A stretch of DNA of 43,101 bases from a virus: positions 1 to 43,101 of IMG/VR virus record IMGVR_UViG_3300047300_000580; one strand, 5' to 3'. Position numbers and translations under genes: made by a program. Below the pieces are notes generated by a model. That model saw only the letters and a list, made by a program, of their open reading frames with translations. It had not been told where the DNA came from and made no database searches. Numbering within the stretch: position 1 is the stretch's first letter; every line of letters starts with the position of its first letter. Positions 38,701 through 43,101 of this stretch are shown here, in pieces.

Positions 38701-40549
38701 TAGGGACAGTACCACCGCTACTGGCTTGTACCGTTACAGATTCGTTTGTCAGGTAACCAGAAGTGGTGTTTAGACCATCTTGCAATCGAATGATGGTTAA
38801 CTGATCTGTATAACCACTCAAAGTTGCAGATACAACGCAGTATGCCGCTACATCAAAGTTACCAATAGTCAGGGTTCTGGTGTTTCCTGATCCACCCAAC
38901 GTAGGATTACCAAGTACGTTACCGTCTACATCGTAGTTTGTAGCGGTAAATACAGCAGTTCCTGTCAGGTTCTGTAAGTTAGCCGTGAAGGTAATGGTCT
39001 GAGAGGTAGGGCTTGCAGAACCATCTTGACCATAAGTAAAGGTTTGAGAAGTTGCTGCCAGCGTCAAGACAGAAGCATTGTTACCGTTGTTTCCGTTTGT
39101 GCCGTTGTAAGCAATGGCTCTGATTGGGTAATTTACATCTGTCCAGTCAAGGGTAGATGTCGTAGTAGTTGCTGTGGTGGTTACAGGAACCGTAATTGAC
39201 CACAGGAAACTTCCCGGAGTTGAGTTGGTAGGAGAGGTGGTGTACCAATCCGTAGGAGCTGTATAAGCGCCTGTAGACCATGTATATGTAGATGTAGTGG
39301 TGGGTCTAGCAGGAGGCGTAGAACTTGTTGTCCACCGATAGATCTGAGGATAAGCAGACTGAACCCCGTTTTGACCAGCTTGACCAGGAGTACCTTGATA
39401 AACCACCGGCATCGTGATGGTTTTAGACAAGGGAGAGGCAAGGTTAGTACCGCTAACAGAAAGAGTAACTGTTACTGAACCTACAGAGTTATTAGGCGTA
39501 ACAACAACTGAAGAGTTAGTAGAAGATGTAGGCGTACCACCTGTAATCGTCCATGCGTACGTAGGCGATGTAATAGCGGTTGTTACAGCACTTAAAGTAG
39601 TGTTTGCAGGGCTAAAAGTACCTGCATTGTTAACAGAAAACCCTGTGTAACCAGAGATGTCTACATAAGGAGAATCTTGTCCAGCAGCACCAGGATCAGC
39701 AAACAAAAACTGAATACTAGCAACCGAGGCTTGAGATACAACACCCAAACTATTCTTATAACGAATAGGTACAGATATATATGCAGGGCTAGAAGACATA
39801 GCCGTAGGAGCAGGCCATTGAGCATAATCACCAGCATCAGTGGGAGATCCTACAGTAATGTTTGTATAGGAGATGTCAGCATTACCTGTTGTAGAGGAGT
39901 TACCAATACGCCATGTACTGTTAACAAAACTAGCATCAGAATCGCTTTGTGCAGCTACAAACGGGATAACTACACCGCCATCAGTTGCGTAGAGTTTGGC
40001 GTTGACGTTTGTAAATACAGGGGAAAGTGGGTTACCAGTGCGAGGAACCTGCAAAACAGAAGGAGCAAAGAAGCCCACAAATGTTTCTGCAACTACAGGA
40101 ATGTTGCCAGAAGTAACAACATCAAGGTCAATAGATGAGCCTGGGTCTTGCACCCATCCCGTATCGGGAGCCGATGTTGCCACGGCAAACTGTATTTGTC
40201 TACCGCCTGTAGCAATATACCAAAGCAACTTAAAGCTACCAAAACCGCCAGTAGCTTGATACCAAACGTAATCAGCAGGGTTTGTAGACTCAGCAGAGGT
40301 GTCTGAGTTTCTCAAACCATAGTAACTTTTGCCCGTTGGAGAATCGCTAAAACCTACAGAACCATCATAGCTATCAGCATATTTGACAGCCATGTATTTG
40401 TAGATATAACCGTAAACTTCTCCACCGGGTTTGACGACCTGACCCGTATCAGGATTGACAGTGTTACCTACGGGAAAGTTACCAAGTAGGTAGTTAACCG
40501 CATCAGCGATTTCTGAGTTTGTAGGATTGCCGTCAAGAAGGAAAGGCAT
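35705..40549 (-). CDS. Giant tail fibre / central fibre protein with three Ig-like repeats, 1614 aa
   Basis: A 1614-residue protein. Residues 1-170 form the tail-docking part (FGSFKLLWYIATGGRQIQFA). Next come fibre and beta domains with a short collagen-like GTPGQAGQNG near residue 390. Three tandem repeats of about 210 residues then start near 491, 699 and 917, each beginning with the pattern A-x-V-L-x-L-x-x-T-[AS]-Q-[ST]-F-T-Y (ASVLTLAATSQTFTYGQ in the first). Each ends in a V-Y-T-V-T-A-M-S-A-D-Q/Y-G-x-A-T block. The C-terminal third (from about 1130) looks like a beta-propeller-type domain. Ig-like repeats act as stalk or carbohydrate-contact domains in phages. It follows the nozzle gene. 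Confidence 0.8.
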   Translation of the reverse strand: MPFLLDGNPTNSEIADAVNYLLGNFPVGNTVNPDTGQVVKPGGEVYGYIYKYMAVKYADSYDGSVGFSDSPTGKSYYGLRNSDTSAESTNPADYVWYQATGGFGSFKLLWYIATGGRQIQFAVATSAPDTGWVQDPGSSIDLDVVTSGNIPVVAETFVGFFAPSVLQVPRTGNPLSPVFTNVNAKLYATDGGVVIPFVAAQSDSDASFVNSTWRIGNSSTTGNADISYTNITVGSPTDAGDYAQWPAPTAMSSSPAYISVPIRYKNSLGVVSQASVASIQFLFADPGAAGQDSPYVDISGYTGFSVNNAGTFSPANTTLSAVTTAITSPTYAWTITGGTPTSSTNSSVVVTPNNSVGSVTVTLSVSGTNLASPLSKTITMPVVYQGTPGQAGQNGVQSAYPQIYRWTTSSTPPARPTTTSTYTWSTGAYTAPTDWYTTSPTNSTPGSFLWSITVPVTTTATTTTSTLDWTDVNYPIRAIAYNGTNGNNGNNASVLTLAATSQTFTYGQDGSASPTSQTITFTANLQNLTGTAVFTATNYDVDGNVLGNPTLGGSGNTRTLTIGNFDVAAYCVVSATLSGYTDQLTIIRLQDGLNTTSGYLTNESVTVQASSGGTVPSGGFNNAGGTFKVYNGTTDVTTSSTFSLVSSTGVTISINASTGVYTVTAMSADQGSATLQAEYGDVTLTKIYSIAKSKAGSSASVLTLTQTAQTFTYDGNGNASPSSQTIVFTANTVNLSPTVGTPVNFTGTKYNSAGASLGAVTFTNVGVTSAELTIANFGAAAYCVVVASFSGYSDQTTIYRLSSGTDGVSPIVGFLTNEAVTLQADNAGVVASFTPGNGNFLVYEGITDVTSSATFSVVSSTGITVSINSSGAYSISAMSAAYGSATFRAEYGTVTIDKIYSVAKSIAGANGSDGLNAQVLYLSATSQSFTYNSAGSASPSSQTISFTANLQNLSGTAAFTCTLYNASGSSTGTVTLGGSGNTRTLTNTQFSTAAYAVVVATLSSYSDTITVVKLQDGANGTNGENAVVGFLTNEAVTVAADNSGTVVSFADAGGSFLVYDGLTNVTSSSTFSVASSSNVTISINSSGVYTVTAMSADQGTATLQAVYSTVTIQKVYTISKSLAGDPGSPGSATYLVTRSANDSSPPTNAEVNTAIGRDPVLGDIVTVNYNSGNNSIVYRYITSWVLQTTYITGSLIVENTITASKLSVTQLSAITSNLGDITAGSIAIGGILPSSIPIGNIWNFNGLATTANMLDVVYVTSSGLWVAVGSGGASWYRLAGSTTWTYVYTGSSLDFYSVATNGTGLVAISGSTTIIGTISGGVLSWSASTGSQRGTTTTQYRVIYVSTVNRYFTMSITNLWYSDSSGNNWQAATSPSLAVACTFDGALLWACGYSSGSVYYTSLTDNGSTVTVSWSTAISTGGSNGATRDFLYIGGRYILVGTAVRTSTSGAAGTWSGTTSYPGINRISYFDNLFYGVGSSSGNSVIWRSSNGFQSSVQLIDGPTQVLNAIGFGPTEGVVVGNTGTYAISQIEDSWTGSGTSINNDGAFFTGAVGGSISFDGTALTLDVPFLQNRQTITTSVTVKQNYNALSVGKVTISDTADVTVPSGSVWVIV

Positions 40550-42147
40550 TAGAACGCATCCTCAACAATAGAAGCCTGCCAGTTCATAGCAGTCATGTTC
40601 CAAGTATCTGTAGCATCATTAGACGCCACTTTAATAGATACTACCCGACCCACGTTTTGTTGAGTAGTCACCCAAGGGTTATCCGTAACAATCGCTACAG
40701 TTCCTGTTTGACCATAAACAGGAGTTTGAGCGGTTGAGTTAGCTCCACCTATGGTGATATTGATGTTTCCAGTACCAGAGATTTCAGGCAAAACCCTGTG
40801 TACATACGCCCGTGAAGAATAAGGTACAGGTCCTTCAGAAGTCTGAAAAACAATGTTTGTTCTCTCAAACAGACAGTTAATAGCAGAGCCACTAAATGAA
40901 GTACCGTAACCAGTCTCAACTAACTGAGAACTAGCCACACCACCTTTGGCATACGTAACGGTCCTAGAAGCCAGTTTAAACGCCCCAGAAACCAGTTTAG
41001 GAGCTTCTGTACCCATACATGCGTTCTGTACATCACGGGGAGCGTTCCAGACTTGTAGGTCATAACGCCAAGAAAGCATCTTGTTACACCAACCAGTAGA
41101 GGTCAGATCGGGGTAATAGATCTCAATCTGGTTCTTCTGAGTATTGTTGACCATGAAAATACGGTCAGAGTAGGTAGGACTCAGGTTTTGGAAGAAGTAA
41201 TCTCGCACCTTTTGGTTACCTAAAGGAGCAAAATCAGACCCGTTAAACACCCAAATGTCTCGGCTATCAACTCCGTAGACGTTTGTATCTGTGTTTGACC
41301 AACAGTTATTGTTGATTAACCCACGACCTTGATTAAACAGTCGTACGCCAAAGACAGGAGTTGTGGTGTTTTGATAAGCAATAGGAGAAAAAACAACAGT
41401 ATCCCAATAGGAACATACATAGAAGTTTGCCCCCAAAAAGAAACCATCAATAATTGGACCCCTAACAGGTATCTCTTGTTCGTTTGCCACGTTAGACAAG
41501 GTAGGTTCCCAAGTAGCAGGAATACCTGTTTGAGCAAAAGCCTGTGACCAACGAACGGTTGTTGCGTAGTTATACGTAGTTCCAGAGATAACTTTAGTCA
41601 AGTTACCAGCAATAAGGATGTTTCCTACGTTTGGAGAACAGTAATTCCTGACAAACCCTGCTTTTGTAGACGTTACTCCAGGCTCATAATTCCAGTTTGC
41701 ATCAGCAATAATGACCATTTCCGTACCTGTCGGCAGGAAATACATGGGGTTTCTCAATGTGTCATTAAAGAAAAACACCCCACCAACAACAGAAGAAGTA
41801 ATATTTGTATCGTCTGTATAACCAGAAAGAGCCACACTAGGATTGGCTCCATACCCAGGAGTGATATTTGTAATACCACCCGTAGTAATCATGTACCAAC
41901 GACCTTCTCTGGTGGCTACGATATATACAAAAGTAGTCTCAGAACGGTAACCTGATTCAACAAAAATGACGTTACCGGGAATAGTAGACAGAATATCGTG
42001 TTCGCCTGCTACTTTTTTGATACCACGCACATCCGCTTCCACATTAAGCCCTGAACTATATTCATTAGGACCCAAAGCATTGCTAGGCACATCCGGTGTA
42101 AAGGACATGTTTACAAAAGGAGTGCGGAGGCGTTGGTAATCGCTCAT
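40549..42147 (-). CDS. Tail nozzle / tail tubular protein B-like, 532 aa
   Basis: A 532-residue beta-rich protein. The N-terminus (FVNMSFTPDVPSNALGPNEY, then VFFFNDTLRNPMYFLPTG) and the repeated short strands with 'D-x-x-x-W' (NCWSNTDTNVYGVDSRDIWV) match podovirus nozzle proteins that form a beta-propeller below the adaptor. This part carries DNA out of the capsid. It shares 1 base with the giant fibre gene, and its 4-base overlap with the glycosyltransferase gene puts it in the same transcript. Confidence 0.75.
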   Translation of the reverse strand: MSDYQRLRTPFVNMSFTPDVPSNALGPNEYSSGLNVEADVRGIKKVAGEHDILSTIPGNVIFVESGYRSETTFVYIVATREGRWYMITTGGITNITPGYGANPSVALSGYTDDTNITSSVVGGVFFFNDTLRNPMYFLPTGTEMVIIADANWNYEPGVTSTKAGFVRNYCSPNVGNILIAGNLTKVISGTTYNYATTVRWSQAFAQTGIPATWEPTLSNVANEQEIPVRGPIIDGFFLGANFYVCSYWDTVVFSPIAYQNTTTPVFGVRLFNQGRGLINNNCWSNTDTNVYGVDSRDIWVFNGSDFAPLGNQKVRDYFFQNLSPTYSDRIFMVNNTQKNQIEIYYPDLTSTGWCNKMLSWRYDLQVWNAPRDVQNACMGTEAPKLVSGAFKLASRTVTYAKGGVASSQLVETGYGTSFSGSAINCLFERTNIVFQTSEGPVPYSSRAYVHRVLPEISGTGNINITIGGANSTAQTPVYGQTGTVAIVTDNPWVTTQQNVGRVVSIKVASNDATDTWNMTAMNWQASIVEDAF

Positions 42148-43101
42148 GTCGTCATCTGCTCAAGGTTAGCTATTAGACGGGAATCGGTTGGATTGAATTC
42201 TAAGGCTTTCTTGCAAAATTCGATAGCCTGATCTTTCAAACCTAACCGCCAAGAAGCAATCGACGCCAAATCGTATGGTTTTTCTGTCCAAACAGCAGGG
42301 TCCATTGTATAAACCGCCTGTTTATCAGTAATTGCCAACGCAGATAATGCCGACGAATAACTCTCTGCCCACATCTCTCGCCTGTAAGTTGCCATAGAAA
42401 GGTCAACCCAGGGTTCCCTTGTGCCAGGACATTCAGCCACCGCTAACCGATACCACTTCAATCCCTCATGCCAGTCACCTAGTTCTTCATAGGATTTACC
42501 TAAAAGACGCATGGCATAGCAGCGTTCTGTGTTCCAAGTGGCTCCTGGGAGGTCTAGATAGCGTTTTAAAGCGTCTATAGCCTCTTGCCAGCGGTAATGG
42601 AATGTCAGTTCTCTAGCGTAGTAAAAACCGTTTCTAGGGCATTGTGGGTCTTCTGTGATTGCTACTTTGAGCAAGTCAAGATATTGACCACGGGACTTTG
42701 TTGGGTCGGGATGGTGGCTAACCAATAACATGTCTGTATGCGCCCAAACTTCTGTAAGTCTAGGGTCAATACGAGGCCACTCATGGCAAGGGTGATGCCA
42801 GTAATAGCCAGTGCGATGGTGGATCTTTTCATAATAGAAAGAAATACCACAACCCCAGTCAAACTTGTACCTTAGACGGGTTGTTTCTTCTGTCCAGACA
42901 CGTTCTATTTCTTCTCGCCAACCGGGTTCTAGGATTTCATCTAGATCCAGTGATATACAGACATCAAAGTCGCTAGGAATAAGGTTTAGAGCCGTATCTC
43001 TGGCTTTGTCAAACCGCCAAGGACGAACGCTAATGTTGTAAACAGTAGCACCACATTCCTTGGCAACTTCAACAGTGTCGTCTGTAGATCCAGTATCAGC
43101 A
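42144..43101 (-). CDS. Glycosyltransferase family 2 / TPR protein, main part
   Basis: Continuation of the gene that starts at 219. Counted over the joined protein, DLD at residues 83-85 is the GT-A metal-binding motif and is followed by the Trp/His-rich part of the domain (YYWHHPCHEWP). From about residue 160 the protein becomes helical TPR-like repeats (for example AKSYEELGDWHEGLKWYRLA-type and a final KDQAIEFCKKALEFNP unit). GT2-TPR fusions of about 350 residues are common in bacteria, where they modify surface polymers. Here the gene sits directly upstream of the tail nozzle gene (4-base overlap at 42144-42147), so decoration of tail or capsid proteins, or alteration of host surface glycans, is plausible. 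An internal Met at 42731 gives a shorter frame, but that would lose the catalytic domain. Confidence 0.85.
   Translation of the reverse strand, partial: ADTGSTDDTVEVAKECGATVYNISVRPWRFDKARDTALNLIPSDFDVCISLDLDEILEPGWREEIERVWTEETTRLRYKFDWGCGISFYYEKIHHRTGYYWHHPCHEWPRIDPRLTEVWAHTDMLLVSHHPDPTKSRGQYLDLLKVAITEDPQCPRNGFYYARELTFHYRWQEAIDALKRYLDLPGATWNTERCYAMRLLGKSYEELGDWHEGLKWYRLAVAECPGTREPWVDLSMATYRREMWAESYSSALSALAITDKQAVYTMDPAVWTEKPYDLASIASWRLGLKDQAIEFCKKALEFNPTDSRLIANLEQMTT
42975..43101. repeat. Direct terminal overlap, right copy
   Basis: Second copy of the exact 127-base repeat at 1-127. Treating the two as one sequence joins the two halves of a single glycosyltransferase reading frame without a frameshift (219 + 831 = 1050 bases). 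Confidence 0.95.

Noticed and set aside
42144-42731. 195-codon TPR-only protein starting at 42731
   Set aside because: The same frame continues upstream through the contig ends into a full glycosyltransferase domain with a coupled start at 219.

Overview
The window looks like one complete genome of a tailed phage, most likely a podovirus. The first 127 bases are repeated exactly as the last 127 (1-127 = 42975-43101), so the contig closes on itself into a circle of about 42,974 bp. One gene, a glycosyltransferase with TPR repeats, runs across the closing point. I see no integrase, DNA polymerase, RNA polymerase, DNA methylase or tRNA. Replication therefore probably depends on the host, helped by a phage initiation-type protein, an ERF annealase, a RuvC-like resolvase and an SSB-like protein. 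The host is not shown directly. The style of several small accessory proteins recalls phages of freshwater betaproteobacteria, but that is a weak inference.

Layout. (A) A very long leftward late block starts at about 16567, runs down to 1, crosses the closing point and continues from 43101 down to 27936. In transcription order it holds: GNAT acetyltransferase, probable small terminase, four small proteins, large terminase, portal, a small protein, scaffold, major capsid protein, a free-standing HNH endonuclease, a hypothetical protein, a head-tail adaptor, two collagen/fibre proteins, a large YadA-head/S74 fibre, two small proteins, the glycosyltransferase, a tail nozzle-type protein, a 1614-residue fibre with Ig-like repeats, three tandem paralogous tail-tip proteins, probable ejection/internal virion proteins, and a lysis cassette (holin-like proteins, possible spanin, 3TM holin, GH19 endolysin). 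(B) A short rightward island (17186-18568) carries two membrane micropeptides, an acidic protein, a GP88-like cysteine-rich protein and a small protein, and ends in a clear intrinsic terminator. (C) A leftward early block (24227 down to 19026) carries a Cro/YdaS-like regulator, replication and recombination proteins, HNH proteins and a ferritin-like protein. In its middle is a 360-bp highly structured non-coding segment. (D) A rightward early block (24372-27952), divergent from C, carries small proteins, ERF, an SSB/SpoVG-like protein, an AT-hook protein, a secreted cysteine-rich peptide and more membrane micropeptides.

The three control regions are the most interesting parts. The 16568-17185 region, between the late block and island B, carries a near-perfect chromosomal-type parS site. 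The 22546-22908 region folds into a terminator plus a three-way junction that resembles the C4 antisense RNA of phage-plasmids P1/P7 and overlaps an Icd/Ash-like reading frame. The 24228-24371 region is a compact divergent switch with inverted repeats. A parS site, a C4-like RNA, a Cro-like regulator and no visible integrase together suggest, as inference only, an episomal (phage-plasmid) phase that borrows the host ParABS system.
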